Positions 20,524-33,100 of a DNA stretch of 64,000 nt are shown here, piece after piece. The first letter of the stretch is position 1; every line of letters starts with the position of its first letter. This DNA comes from Erinaceus europaeus (taxonomy: Eukaryota > Chordata > Mammalia > Eulipotyphla > Erinaceidae), in assembly GCF_950295315.1 (NCBI RefSeq), contig NC_080179.1, forward strand, positions 76,096,836-76,160,835, given 5' to 3'. Position numbers and translations under genes: made by a program. A model generated the notes under the pieces. It saw nothing but the letters and a program-made list of their open reading frames with translations. It ran no database searches and was not told where the DNA came from.

Positions 20524-20815
20524 TTTTAAGATTTTATTTATTTATTTTTGTCTCCTGGGTTATCTCTGGGGCTCTGTGCTTGCACTATGAATCCACTGCT
20601 CCTGGAGGCTATTTTTTTCCTTTTGTTGCCCTTGTTTATTATTGCTGTTATTGTTGTTGGATAGGACAGAGAGAAATGGAGAGAGGAGGGGAAGACAGAG
20701 AGGGGGAGAGAAAGACAGACACCTGCAGACCTGCTTCACTGCCTGTGAAGTGACTCCCCTGCAGGTGGGGAGCCAGGGGCTCGAACCGGGGTCCTTATGC
20801 TGGTCCTTGTGCTTT
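20524..20815 (-). mobile_element. family A-long SINE
   Basis: Lacks the last part of the head where an L1 tail (20818-20876, - strand) abuts it. Confidence 0.85.
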
Positions 20816-21254
20816 TTTTTTAAATTTAATTTTTTATTTATAAAAAGGAAACATTGACTAAACCATAGGATAAGAGAAGCATGCAGGAAAGTGAGCCCCA
20901 TCCTAGAGGTTCCAGGACTGGGGGAAATACAGGCTCTATAGTGGAAATGTGAGGTTCCTGCTGTCTTAGGGTTTAAGAAGACAATAGATAGTTATTGCTA
21001 TAATCACATTATTTGGCAATTGGGTTAACTTTGAAATATCCCTTTGTTAGGATTTGCTGTATCATACACAACATCACCATAATTTATGTCCTTTGACATT
21101 ATTTGTGTATAGCTGTGCCACCAGTTGCTTCTGTTCTCCCTGGTCTAAGCTTTTAAGAGAGTCAACATATCAAAGACTCAGCCTATGTATGAAAAAAGAC
21201 TCAGTCTGTGCTTTAAAAAGTTTGAGACATTCAATCAATTTTTCCCCTCTCATA

Positions 21255-21775
21255 TTAATTAAATAGTGATTTATATATCTACAAATTGATAGGAGTGTAC
21301 ATAATCACCATTCCTACCACCAAAAGACTGTGCCCCCCCCCCCCCTTTTAATCCTCTGGGAGCATGGACCCAAGGTCATTGTGGGATGCAGAAGGTGGAA
21401 GGTCTGGCTTCTGTCATTGCTTCCCCGCTGACCATGGGTGTTGACAGGTGGATCCATACTCCCAGCCTCTCTCTCTCTCCCTAGTGGGGCAGGGCTCTGG
21501 GGAAGCGGGGCTCCAGGACACATTGGTGGGGTCATCTGTCCAGGGAAGTCTGGTTGGCATCATGGTAGCATCTGGAAGTTGGTGGTTGACAAGAGAGTTA
21601 ACATATAAAGCCAAACAAATTGTTGACCAATCATGGACGTAAAGGCTGGAATAGTGCAGAGGAAGAGTTGGGGGGGTGAGTTAAACAGTGATTTATATGA
21701 CTACAAATAAATAGGAGTGTGCATACATAAACACTATTCCCACCACCAAAAGACTGTGTCACACCCCCCCACCCC
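21255..21775 (-). mobile_element. L1 3'-end copies
   Basis: Two partial copies in the same orientation: 21255-21680 and a shorter one at 21682-21775. Both start with the ATAGTGATTTATAT tail region. The sequence recurs at 23.7, 27.9, 51.7, 53.6 and 59.6 kb. In + orientation (42668) it ends in a poly(A), so I read it as an L1 3' UTR. Confidence 0.65.
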
Positions 21776-21787
21776 CGCCTGTGAAGC

Positions 21788-21988
21788 TGAACATCCACCC
21801 TCACCCTCTCCCTCACCCTCTCCCTCACCCTCACCCTCTCCTTCCCTCTCCCTCACCCTCCCCCTCCCTCCCCCTCCCCCACCCTCACCCTCTCCCTCAC
21901 CCTCCCTCACCCTCTCCCTCCCCCACCCCCTCCCTCTCCCTCACCCTCACCCTCTCCCTCTCCCTCACCCTCACCCTCACCCTCACCC
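21788..21988. repeat. (CCCTCA/CCCTCT)n hexanucleotide repeat
   Basis: C-rich + strand. The - strand has at least four GAGGGT steps in a row at 21960-21986, able in principle to form a G-quadruplex. Confidence 0.9.
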
Positions 21989-22121
21989 CGGGGATTTTCC
22001 TTTTGTGCCCCACTCCAGGTCCTTGTGCTTTGTGCCATGTGTGCTTCACCCGCTGCACTACTGTACTGCCCGGTCCCCTTTTACATTTTTTTTTTCCCAG
22101 TTGAAATTTTTTTTTTTTTAA

Positions 22122-22235
22122 CTGGAGCACTGCTCAGCTCTGGTTTGTGGTGGTGCAGAGGGTTGAACCTGAGACTTCAAAGCCTCAGGCATGAGAGTCT
22201 CTTTGCATAACCATTATGCTATCTTCCCTGCAGGT
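22122..22235 (-). mobile_element. family C SINE
   Basis: CTGCTCAGCTCTGG, CCTCAGGCATGAGAGTCT and CATAACCATTATGC are the family C core on the - strand. Confidence 0.82.
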
Positions 22236-22319
22236 TTTATTTATTTATTAATGAAAAAGAACCAGACATCACTCTGGTTCATCTGCTGCTGGGGATTGAA
22301 CTTGGGAACCTCATGCTTG

Positions 22320-23060
22320 AGAATCCAACTATTAAGTATAATTTTATAAAATAATGACATTAGAGAGTTTTTTTTAACTATAGTTATTTTTCTTAATAGT
22401 TAAAAAGAAAAGATAGTCCTAATTTTAGCCATGATACAGAACTTAACTTGGCACAATAAACAACTAGAAAATTGAAGCAAAAATGTTAAAGATTATAGCA
22501 GGGCTAAAACTCTCACAACTAATATTGAAAATGTATCTACAGTTATTTTAAATATGGTAAACTAAAAACCGCAAAATATTTTTACTTGAATATACTCACA
22601 TAAAATATCTATTGAGATAATATATTGCAGTAAAAACTTGGTGATTTGGCAGTCAGCCAATTAGAAATTATGGTCAGAAGTTGAAGGGAACCTTTATATC
22701 TTTGAAAAACATTTTTAAAAAAACTTGAAAGAAAGTTTTTGTGTATAATTTTTACTGGCAGATAACATTAACAAACTAGAGACATTTTGACTTGAAGTTA
22801 GGGCCTAGTAGCAAATGAGAGTGACATTTCCACTTATTACTCAGATAAGACCAAGGGAGGCACATTACAGGAGGGAACAAAGTCTTGCTTATTACCTGAG
22901 CACCAGACAGAGACAGCCCCTTTGGGGTCCTGTTACGTGGTAGTGGAAAAGGACCTTGTTTGGTAGTGAGAGTGTTTTACAGACGCCTGTCATGGGGGGA
23001 AGAGAAACTGTGTCCATGTGTCTACAACTGTGCTGTAAACCATTCACCCTCCAGTACAAT
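22320..23060. other. unique intron 4 sequence
   Basis: AT-rich, no feature recognised. Confidence 0.5.
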
Positions 23061-23213
23061 TATGTGTGTGTGAGTATGTGTGTGTATACGTGTGTGTATG
23101 TGTGTGTATATGTGTGTGAATGTGTGTATATGTGTGTATATGTGTGTGTGTATATGTGTGTATGTGTGTATGTGTATATGTGTGTGTGTATATATGTGTG
23201 TGTGTGTGTGTAT
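23061..23213. repeat. (TG)n/(TATG)n microsatellite
   Basis: Alternating TGTG and TATG steps. Confidence 0.95.
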
Positions 23214-23362
23214 TCAATATACTGTAAACTGTTAACTTTCCAAAATTACATATACATACATATTTTTCTTTTTAAAATTTTATTTATTTTCCCTTTTGTT
23301 GTCCTTGTATTTTTATTGTTGTAGTTATTGTTGTTGTTTTTATTTTAATTTTTTAAATTCTT

Positions 23363-23646
23363 TTATATTATTTATTTATTTATTTTCCCTTTTGTTACCC
23401 TTGTTTTTCATTGGTGGTGTAGTTATTGTAGTTATTATTGTTGTTGTTGGATAGGACAGAGAGAAATGGAGAGAGGAGGGGAAGACAGAGAGGGGGAGAG
23501 AAAGACAGACACCTGCAGACCTGCTTCACTGCTTGTAGAGCGACTCCCCTGCAGGTGGGGAGCCGGGGGCTTGAACTGGGATCCTTATGCAGGTTCTTGT
23601 GCTTTGTGCCACGTGTGCTTAACCCGCTGCACTACCGCCTGGGTCC
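23363..23646 (-). mobile_element. family A SINE
   Basis: Full-length. A tail-only fragment of the same family precedes it at 23280-23340. Confidence 0.88.
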
Positions 23647-23649
23647 CTA

Positions 23650-24300
23650 TTTTAATTTTTTATTTATAAAAAGGAAACACTGGCAAAACCATAGTGTAAG
23701 AGGGGTACATTTCCCACCATCAGAACTCCATATCCCCTCCCCTCCCCTGATAGCTTTCCTATTCTTTTTAAAAAAATTTATTTATATAAAGGAAACACTG
23801 ATAAAAACCATAGGATAGGAGGGGTACAACTCCACACAATCCCCACCACCAGAACTCCCATCCCCTCCCCTGATAGCTTTCCTATTCTTTAACCCTCTGG
23901 GAGCATGGACCCAAGGGTCACTGTGGGATGCAGAAGGTGGAAGGTCTGGCTTCTGTAACTGCTTCCCCGCTGAACATGGGCATTGACAGGTCAAGCCATA
24001 CTCCCAGTCTCTCTCTTTCCCTAATGGGGCAGGGCTCTGGGGAAGCAGAGCTCCAGGACACATGGGTGGGGTTGTCTGTCCAGGGAAGTCTGGTCGGCAT
24101 CCTGCTAGCATCTGGAACCCGGTGGCTGCAAAGAGAGTTAACATAGAAAGCCAAACCAACTGTTGGACAATTATGGACCTAAAGGCTGGAATAGTGCAGA
24201 TGAAGAGTTGGGGGGAGGTCACTTAAATAGTGATTTACATGACTACAAATAAATAGGAGTGCACATACACAACATTCCCACCACCAAAAGACTGTCCCAG
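23650..24300 (-). mobile_element. L1 3'-end copies, partly duplicated
   Basis: The GGAAACACTG...GATAGCTTTCCTATTCTTT segment occurs twice in succession (23655-23768 and 23777 onward), then the element continues to about 24232, followed by a related short copy. Confidence 0.65.
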
Positions 24301-24583
24301 AGAGGCTGTGGGGTCAAAGGAACCCTCCTGCCCTGCTGGTAGGAATGTCAATTGGTCCAACCTCTGTGGAGAACAGTCTGGAGAACTCTCAGAAGGCTAG
24401 AAATGGACCTACCCTATGACCCTGCAATTCCTCTCCTGGGGATAGATCCTAAGGAACCCAACACACCCATCCATTGTGTATATATACCACAGCTTTCTCA
24501 GTCGCTCATCTTTTGTTGGGCACCTGGGTTGTTTCCAGGTTTTAGCTGTTACGGATTGTGCTGCTATGAACATAGGTGTACTA
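24300..24583. mobile_element. L1 ORF2/3' fragment with internal inversion
   Basis: 24310-24470 reads in L1 sense (GGAGAACAGTCTGGAGAACT). From about 24471 the sequence is antisense L1 (GGTTGTTTCCAGGTTTTAGC). This fits a rearranged or twin-primed insertion. Confidence 0.65.
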
Positions 24584-24587
24584 TTGT

Positions 24588-24812
24588 TGTTAATTGATGT
24601 CGTCGTCGTTGGATAGCACAGAGAGAAATGGAGAGAGGTGGGGAAGACAGAGAGGGGGAGAGAAAGACAGACACCTGCTGACCTGCTTCACCACCTGTGA
24701 AGCGACTCCCCTGCAGGTGGGGAGCCAGGGGCTCAAACCAGGATCCTTATGCCGGTTCTTGTGCTTTGCATTACGTGAGCTTAACCCGCTGTGCCGCCGC
24801 CCGACCCCCAGT
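24588..24812 (-). mobile_element. family A SINE, tail truncated
   Basis: Begins within the ATGTCGTCGTCGTTGGATAG segment; the head is complete. Confidence 0.85.
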
Positions 24813-25032
24813 TTTTTTCTATAAAAAGATAGCCCCACTCCTTCTGCTGCCCTTCGAGCTCATTTGTATGTCCAGTATCCCTAGCCAGCATATTATAAAT
24901 ACATAATGCATAAATATATATTTGCATTATATCTATAAGCAGTATAACTTATGCATCCTAATTTTATAAAGAGAATAAAAGTAAGCCCTATTTTTTATTA
25001 GTGATTTAATAATGATATATAAGATTATAAAA

Positions 25033-25232
25033 TTAGGGGCCCAGGTGGTGGCACATCTGGTTAAGCGTGACATTACAGTGTACAAGGTACCCAGTTCAAG
25101 CCCCTGGTCCCCACCTGCAGGGGGAAAGCTTCACGAGTGGTGAGGCAGGGCTGCAGGTGTCTCTCTGTTTCTCTTCCTCTCTATCTCCCCCTTCCCTTTT
25201 AATTTCTGTCTGTCTCTATTCAATAAGAAATT
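25033..25232 (+). mobile_element. family B SINE
   Basis: Full-length: GGGGCCCAGGTGGTGGCACA head to CAATAAGAAATTC tail. Confidence 0.85.
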
Positions 25233-25234
25233 CA

Positions 25235-26577
25235 AAAAACCTCACTGGTATAATTCCACATTAAAGCCACCACCAAAGTTCTGTCCATCCCCTCCCACCC
25301 CCAAAATCCACTACCATAGTCCTCACAGAATCTTAAAGACAGTCTGGCTAATTTATTTTCCTATTCATTCTTTTATCTGACAAGTTAATGTTGTCCAGTT
25401 TTCTGTATTCTGTATAGGAGTGAACCCATTGAGTTGTTGAGAGTTGGCCATATTTAATCTCCACAAAACCACCGTCAATTATGTACTCTGATGTTTCTGG
25501 CATTTGTGCTTATAGATATTTATCCATATTTAAACCTTACCACCTGCATTCAAACAAGGGGTTGTGTGATATTTGTCTGCACTGTCCCCAGGCACTCTGC
25601 CAGTGCTTGTGAATGAGTGGCCTCCATGCTAGCTCTCAGCAAAGCTCACAGTGGACTGTGCACTGCTATAAACAGATAGTTGACCTGGAAAACACTGGAT
25701 GCTACAGAGTGATGATGAAGAGGACCTGAGAGGAACCAGAAAATTCTTTGAATCTAAGGATTAGGGAAGTGTATTACCTGAGACGCTTTCTGCTTTATGG
25801 AATCATCTGGGAGTGACCTGTGACATTTCACAGTGTATCATCTGAGACGCTTTCTGCTTTATGGATCATCTGGGAGTGACCTGTGACATTGCACGAACAC
25901 TGAGCATGCTGTTGTCTCCATGACAAGTAGCACAGGGGAGGCTGGTTCCTGCTGGAGCCATCTGCCGGCCCTCTGCCATCCTTTTGGCTCTCTGTCCACA
26001 AGTCACAGGATGCTAGCAGCACTTCCAAAGGGCAGAGCCTCACAGTGATATCTAGAGACAGAAAGGGAGCGTTTTGATCTAATGGTCTCTTAAAAAGTGA
26101 GAAGCTCCCTGTCAAGAGATTTCCCCAGAGGACTTGGCTTCACATTCTGAGCAGTCACTGGTAAGGAAGATGGGACTACAGTGAGTCTTCTAGGAAACAG
26201 AATACAGCCCCTTGTGGGTGGGGTGCCATCTGTCCCTGACAGCCCACTGTTACCCACAATGAGAAAAAAAAGAAAAGTCCTTAGCTGGGGAGAGAGAATT
26301 CCCCCCATTACTCAATCACTATAAAGCACAATTACGCACCCTACACAGTCATACAGTGACATGATCAATAGTTTGAAAGGAGACAGAGATGTAACTGTCT
26401 CTCAGACTCTGAGAACTGTGGTGATTGTTGTTGGGCGGAGCACAGGTCTTATGTAGTGGATGTAGTGTGGAGCTGTACCCTGTAATCTTATATTGTAAAT
26501 CACAATTCACTCACTTATCAAAGTTAAAAACACATGTTTATGTACTGATAGAACATTCATTTCAAAATATAGTGAGT
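25235..26577. other. intron 4, mostly unique
   Basis: Includes an L1-like piece near 25250-25600. A tandem duplication of about 62 bp (25773-25832 and 25835-25894) is built on CTGAGACGCTTTCTGCTTTA. Confidence 0.5.
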
Positions 26578-27230
26578 GGGGGCCAGACGTGGGCTCCCCC
26601 AGTAAAGTGTGCACTCCATCATTCACAAGGACCCGGACTCAAGCCTCAGACCCCAACTTCAGTGTGTGTGTGTGTGTGGGGGGGGGGCTTCCCGTCTGGT
26701 GGGAAAGTGCTGAGGAAGGAAAAGAGGGGAGGGAGCTAAGAAAATAACCACTGGGATTTGTGGTGGTGCTCAGGCGCCAAACCCAGAGGTAGCCCTAGTG
26801 GTAGTATGTATGAGAGAGAGAGGGAGAGAGAGAGAGGGGGAGAGAGGGAGAGAGAAAAGGGGGGAGGGGAGAGAGGGAGAGAAGAAAGGGGAGAGGAGAG
26901 AGGGAGGGAGGAAAGGGGGGAGGGGAGCGGGGAGAGGAGAGAGAGAGAGAGAGAAAACCACCAGGGTTATGACTGAAGCTTGGTACCAGCACAGTGAAGT
27001 CATCACTCCTCTCTTCTCTCTCTCTCTCTCCCTTCCTTCCTTCCTTCCTTCCTTTTTTATTAGATAGGAAAGAGAGAAATTGAGAGGGAGAAAGACAAGA
27101 CACCTGCAGACCTGCTTCACTGCTGGTGAAGTGTCCTCTCCCCTGCAGGTGTTAACATGCTCACGCCTGGGTCTCTGCGCCTGGCAGTTTGCGCCCTCAT
27201 CCCGGTGTGCCGCCATCTGAGCCCCCTCCA
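26578..27230. mobile_element. two SINE pieces around a purine tract
   Basis: 26578-26740 is a diverged + strand SINE. 26812-26955 is a GAGA/GGGA purine tract. 27048-27230 is a - strand family B SINE. Confidence 0.65.
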
Positions 27231-27332
27231 ATTCACTCCCTCTTGTGTTTACTCCAGATGTCCATGGATGTATCTCCAAATATATCTTTGATGTGGAGAT
27301 CCTGCAATGTTTGACCAGTGTTTTCTTTTTTT

Positions 27333-27617
27333 AAAAAATATTTATTTCTTTATTCCCTTTTTGTTGTCCTTATTGTTTTATTATTGTAGTTATCGTTGTT
27401 ATTAATGTCGTCATTGTTGGACAGGACAGAGAGAAATGGAGAGAGGAGGGGAAGACAGAGAGGGGGAGAGAAAGACAGACACCTGCAGACCTGCTTCACC
27501 GCCTGGGAAGCGACTCCCCTGCAGGTGGGGAGCCGGGGGCTCGAACCGGGATCCTTATGCCGGTCCTTGCGCTTTGCGCCGCCTGCGCTTAACCCGCCGC
27601 GCCACCGCCCACCTCCC
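27333..27617 (-). mobile_element. family A SINE
   Basis: Near-consensus copy, target duplication close to ATGTTTTCTTTT. Confidence 0.9.
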
Positions 27618-27895
27618 CAATGTTTTCTTTTATGTATTTAATATTCAAGTCTACTATTCAGGTTTTTGATTCATGGTGAGCTGATTTGGGCACATGTTAC
27701 GTGGTGACCAGGCTCCGTTTCTCTACCTGTAACTGTCCCACTGGCCCAGCACTGTTTGTCGGCGACCTTCTGTCCCCACTCATATTTTTGCCTTGCTGAG
27801 GGTGGAGGCATGTTTGGAAGAGGGAAAAAAATGGTATTTCTTTATTTTTTTATGTTTATTTTTTAGGTTTTTATGTTAGTTTATTTATTTATTTT

Positions 27896-28815
27896 TATTT
27901 TTAAAAAGGAAACACTGGCAAAACCATAGGATAAGAGGGGTGCAACTCCACACAATTCCCACCAACAGAACTCTGTATCCCATCCCCTCCCCTGATAGCT
28001 TTCCTATTCTCTATCCCTCTGGGAGCATGGACCCAGGGTCACTGTGGGATGCAGAAGGTGGAAGGTCTGGCTTCTGTAACTGCTTCCCCGCTGAACATGG
28101 ATGTTGACTGGTCAGTCCATACTCCCAGCCTGCCTCTCTCTTTCCCTAGTGGGGCAGGGCTCTGGGGAATCGGAGCTCCAGGACACATTGGTGGGGTCGT
28201 CTGACCAGGGAAGTCTGGTCGGCATCCTGCTGGCATCTGGAACCTGGTGGATGAAAAGAGAGTTAACATACAAAGCCAAACAAACTGTTGGACAAATATG
28301 GACCTAAAGGCTGGAATAGTGCAGATGAAGTGTTGGGGTGGGAGGTCCTCCATTTTGTAGATAGCTAGTAGGCATATTTTAGTTATATTCCAAAGGGCCT
28401 GTAGCTATACTAGTGTTTTGTTGGGGTTTTTTTCCTGAGCCTGAAATCTGATATGCAGATGAATCCTAATTATTATCTGGGGAGATGATGGCTGGGAAAA
28501 GGACCAGAAAGCTGGATCAGGGAAGAGAGTAGCTCTCCCTAATATGGGAAAGGGGTATAAATATTGTTGACTATAAAGCCCATCAATTTGATGTGATCTG
28601 GGGCCCATATTCAGCTTAGGAGCCTGTGTGACCTCTGCATCCCTGTAGATGTGAGCTCACATTCTGTGGTCATCAGTAGGAACGTTACAAGCTGCCCCAA
28701 TATCAGGACCCATCTTCCTCAGGTGGAGCACAGAATATGTTATCCAGCCTCCCTTCAGAACATTCTCTACCATTGTTGATCCAAGTTGAGGGCAAGGTCT
28801 TATGGGGACAAAATT
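27896..28815 (-). mobile_element. L1 3' end, about 0.9 kb
   Basis: The longest well-preserved copy of the recurring 3'-end sequence. Its T-rich start at 27895 marks the poly(A) on the - strand. Confidence 0.7.
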
Positions 28816-28819
28816 GTAT

Positions 28820-28973
28820 TTATTTATTATTTTATTTATTGCCACCAGGGTTATCATTGGTACAAATCCATCACTTGAAGTGAACTTTTTTTTTTTTTTT
28901 TTAACAGTACAGGGAAATTCAGGGAGAGTTAGATAGATAAGTAGATGGAAGGAAGGAAGGAAGGAAAAAGAAG

Positions 28974-29015
<42 letters not shown>

Positions 29016-29130
29016 ACCATGTTTTACCAGTTGTGAAGCATCCCCCCAGAGGTTGGCAGTGGGGTCTTGAACCTGGGCCTTTGAGCATTGTAATGTGTGC
29101 ACTATGGGGTGTGCTACAGCCAGATCCCTA
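28820..29130 (-). mobile_element. diverged family B-like SINE with (GA)n
   Basis: A perfect GA run lies at about 28977-29010, followed by a tRNA-like head. Confidence 0.6.
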
Positions 29131-29207
29131 TTTAACATTTATAATCTTAGAAACCAAACTTAACTCTCAACCAAATACAACTATCATAAATTTTTTAAAA
29201 ATCCCTT

Positions 29208-29465
29208 AGAGCAAAGCGCAAAGACCGGAGTAAGGATCCCGGTTTGAGCCCCAGCTCCCCACCTGCGGTGGAATCGCTTCACAGGCGGTGAAGCAGGTTT
29301 GCAGGTGTCTGTCTTTCTCTCCCCCTCTCTGTCTTCCCCTCCTCTCTCCATTTCTCTCTGTCCTAACCAACAACAATGACGACATCAATAAAAACAACAA
29401 TAACCACAACAATGTTAAACAACAAGGGCAATAAAAGGGAAAATAAATAAATAAATATAAAAAAA
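29208..29465 (+). mobile_element. family A SINE, 5' truncated
   Basis: Starts inside the head at GCAAAGCGCAAAGACCGG. Confidence 0.85.
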
Positions 29466-29469
29466 GGGA

Positions 29470-30066
29470 AAAAAACACAAGTTTGAGAATTTTTAAAGAG
29501 CATTTAACCTCTTGTAGAGAAATTATTTAAGATTTTTTGGTGTGTGTTTGATATCTAGTAGATGTTAGTTTGTGAAAGTATTTCATGAAAGATAAAGGCA
29601 ACACTTTCAAAAATAAAACGCTGGTATTAATTTTCACAAAGGCTTTTTACCAGGTCAGTACTAAAAGAATTCAGAACACTCGTTTCTCTGTAATCATTGT
29701 CAGTGCTGGATAGTTCTAACCTGATAAAAACTCACTAAGTAAAACTGACAGCGAGAAGTTAAAGTCTAACCTATATATTTAAGTACTTAAGTAATTTTTT
29801 TGAAATTTAATTTTACTTTCATTCTATCTTAGTAAAACTGAAAAAAAAATCAGCCAGAATTAACAATAGCAATAGTTTGTCGTTCTGGTGAAACTGTTAG
29901 AAAATGCACACGTGAGAGGCCTGCTTGAGATGGAAGTGTCTCACGTAGTTTAGGAAACAGTGTGGGCAACACCGACGGGGACATTGCACTTTCCAGCACT
30001 TGTTTCTGGTGTCTGAGGGCTGGTACTGAGTTCATTCTAATGCAAGGTTGTGCGTTTCTTGTTTAG
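29470..30066 (+). other. repeat-free intron 4 end
   Basis: Unique AT-rich sequence leading into exon 5. Confidence 0.5.
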
Positions 30067-30120
30067 GTCCACCCTCAGCAGCACCGGCTTCTCTTTGAAG
30101 TGTTTGATGAAAATCGCTTG
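30067..30120 (+). CDS. NEDD4: NEDD4 exon 5 (C2, second calcium loop)
   Basis: The 54 bases encode residues 80-97, VHPQQHRLLFEVFDENRL, identical to the human residues I recall. The aspartate in FDEN belongs to calcium loop 3. The acceptor is TTGTTTAG and the donor a consensus GTAAGT at 30121, in phase 0. The next shared exon, expected to begin with residues like TRDDFLGQVD, was not seen up to 64000. A 7.6-kb tandem array begins about 60 bp after the donor. Confidence 0.95.
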
Positions 30121-30182
30121 GTAAGTTCCATGCTGTCTGCTGAAGGATAGCGCAGCAGGGCCTTTCAGCAGAGCCGCGAGTT

Positions 30183-33100
30183 AGTGGCTGCCGTGTGAGA
30201 GGTGATTTGGGGCAGTTACTGCGACTGTGTCTATAGTGGGCTGCCGTGTGAGAGGTGATTTGGGGCAGTTACTGGGACTGTGTCTATAGTGGGCTGCCGT
30301 GTGAGAGGTGATTTGGGGCAGTTACCGCGACTGTGTCTATAGTGGTGGGCTGCCGTGTGAGAGGTGATTTGGGGCAGTTACTGCGACTGTGTCTATAGTG
30401 GTGGGCTGCCGTGTGAGAGGTGATTTGGGGCAGTTACTGCGACTGTGTCTATAGTGGTGGGCTGCCGTGTGAGAGGTGATTTGGGGCAGTTACTGCGACT
30501 GTGTCTATAGTGGGCTGCCGTGTGAGAGGTGATTTGGGGCAGTTACTGCGACTGTGTCTATAGTGGTGGGCTGCCGTGTGAGAGGTGATTTGGGGCAGTT
30601 ACTGCGACTGTGTCTATAGTGGGCTGCCGTGTGAGAGGTGATTTGGGGCAGTTACTGCGACTGTGTCTATAGTGGGCTGCCGTGTGAGAGGTGATTTGGG
30701 GCAGTTACTGCGACTGTGGCTATAGTGGTGGGCTGCCGTGTGAGAGGTGATTTGGGGCAGTTACCGCGACTGTGTCTATAGTGGGCTGCCGTGTGAGAGG
30801 TGATTTGGGGCAGTTACTGCGACTGTGTCTATAGTGGTGGGCTGCCGTGTGAGAGGTGATTTGGGGCAGTTACTGCGACTGTGTCTATAGTGGTGGGCTG
30901 CCGTGTGAGAGGTGATTTGGGGCAGTTACTGCGACTGTGTCTATAGTGGGCTGCCGTGTGAGAGGTGATTTGGGGCAGTTACTGCGACTGTGTCTATAGT
31001 GGTGGGCTGCCGTGTGAGAGGTGATTTGGGGCAGTTACTGCGACTGTGTCTATAGTGGGCTGCCGTGTGAGAGGTGATTTGGGGCAGTTACTGCGACTGT
31101 GTCTATAGTGGGCTGCCGTGTGAGAGGTGATTTGGGGCAGTTACTGCGACTGTGTCTATAGTGGGCTGCCGTGTGAGAGGTGATTTGGGGCAGTTACTGC
31201 GACTGTGGCTATAGTGGTGGGCTGCCGTGTGAGAGGTGATTTGGGGCAGTTACTGCGACTGTGTCTATAGTGGGCTGCCGTGTGAGAGGTGATTTGGGGC
31301 AGTTACTGCGACTGTGTCTATAGTGGGCTGCCGTGTGAGAGGTGATTTGGGGCAGTTACCGCGACTGTGTCTATAGTGGGCTGCCGTGTGAGAGGTGATT
31401 TGGGGCAGTTACCGCGACTGTGTCTATAGTGGGCTGCCGTGTGAGAGGTGATTTGGGGCAGTTACTGCGACTGTGTCTATAGTGGGCTGCCGTGTGAGAG
31501 GTGATTTGGGGCAGTTACTGCGACTGTGTCTATAGTGGTGGGCTGCCGTGTGAGAGGTGATTTGGGGCAGTTACTGCGACTGTGTCTATAGTGGGCTGCC
31601 GTGTGAGAGGTGATTTGGGGCAGTTACTGCGACTGTGTCTATAGTGGGCTGCCGTGTGAGAGGTGATTTGGGGCAGTTACCGCGACTGTGTCTATAGTGG
31701 GCTGCCGTGTGAGAGGTGATTTGGGGCAGTTACTGCGACTGTGTCTATAGTGGGCTGCCGTGTGAGAGGTGATTTGGGGCAGTTACTGCGACTGTGGCTA
31801 TAGTGGGCTGCCGTGTGAGAGGTGATTTGGGGCAGTTACTGCGACTGTGGCTATAGTGGTGGGCTGCCGTGTGAGAGGTGATTTGGGGCAGTTACCGCGA
31901 CTGTGTCTATAGTGGGCTGCCGTGTGAGAGGTGATTTGGGGCAGTTACTGCGACTGTGTCTATAGTGGTGGGCTGCCGTGTGAGAGGTGATTTGGGGCAG
32001 TTACTGCGACTGTGTCTATAGTGGGCTGCCGTGTGAGAGGTGATTTGGGGCAGTTACTGCGACTGTGTCTATAGTGGGCTGCCGTGTGAGAGGTGATTTG
32101 GGGCAGTTACCGCGACTGTGTCTATAGTGGGCTGCCGTGTGAGAGGTGATTTGGGGCAGTTACTGCGACTGTGTCTATAGTGGGCTGCCGTGTGAGAGGT
32201 GATTTGGGGCAGTTACTGCGACTGTGTCTATAGTGGGCTGCCGTGTGAGAGGTGATTTGGGGCAGTTACTGCGACTGTGTCTATAGTGGTGGGCTGCCGT
32301 GTGAGAGGTGATTTGGGGCAGTTACTGCGACTGTGTCTATAGTGGGCTGCCGTGTGAGAGGTGATTTGGGGCAGTTACCGCGACTGTGTCTATAGTGGGC
32401 TGCCGTGTGAGAGGTGATTTGGGGCAGTTACTGCGACTGTGTCTATAGTGGTGGGCTGCCGTGTGAGAGGTGATTTGGGGCAGTTACTGCGACTGTGTCT
32501 ATAGTGGGCTGCCGTGTGAGAGGTGATTTGGGGCAGTTACTGCGACTGTGTCTATAGTGGTGGGCTGCCGTGTGAGAGGTGATTTGGGGCAGTTACTGCG
32601 ACTGTGTCTATAGTGGGCTGCCGTGTGAGAGGTGATTTGGGACAGTTACTGCGACTGTGTCTATAGTGGGCTGCCGTGTGAGAGGTGATTTGGGGCAGTT
32701 ACCGCGACTGTGTCTATAGTGGGCTGCCGTGTGAGAGGTGATTTGGGGCAGTTACTGCGACTGTGGCTATAGTGGGCTGCCGTGTGAGAGGTGATTTGGG
32801 GCAGTTACCGCGACTGTGTCTATAGTGGGCTGCCGTGTGAGAGGTGATTTGGGGCAGTTACTGCGACTGTGGCTATAGTGGTGGGCTGCCGTGTGAGAGG
32901 TGATTTGGGGCAGTTACTGCGACTGTGGCTATAGTGGTGGGCTGCCGTGTGAGAGGTGATTTGGGGCAGTTACTGCGACTGTGGCTATAGTGGGCTGCCG
33001 TGTGAGAGGTGATTTGGGGCAGTTACTGCGACTGTGGCTATAGTGGTGGGCTGCCGTGTGAGAGGTGATTTGGGGCAGTTACCGCGACTGTGTCTATAGT

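Noticed and set aside
21788..21988. Interstitial telomere sequence
   Set aside because: The unit is TGAGGG/AGAGGG with no TTAGGG core, so a simple repeat is the safer call.
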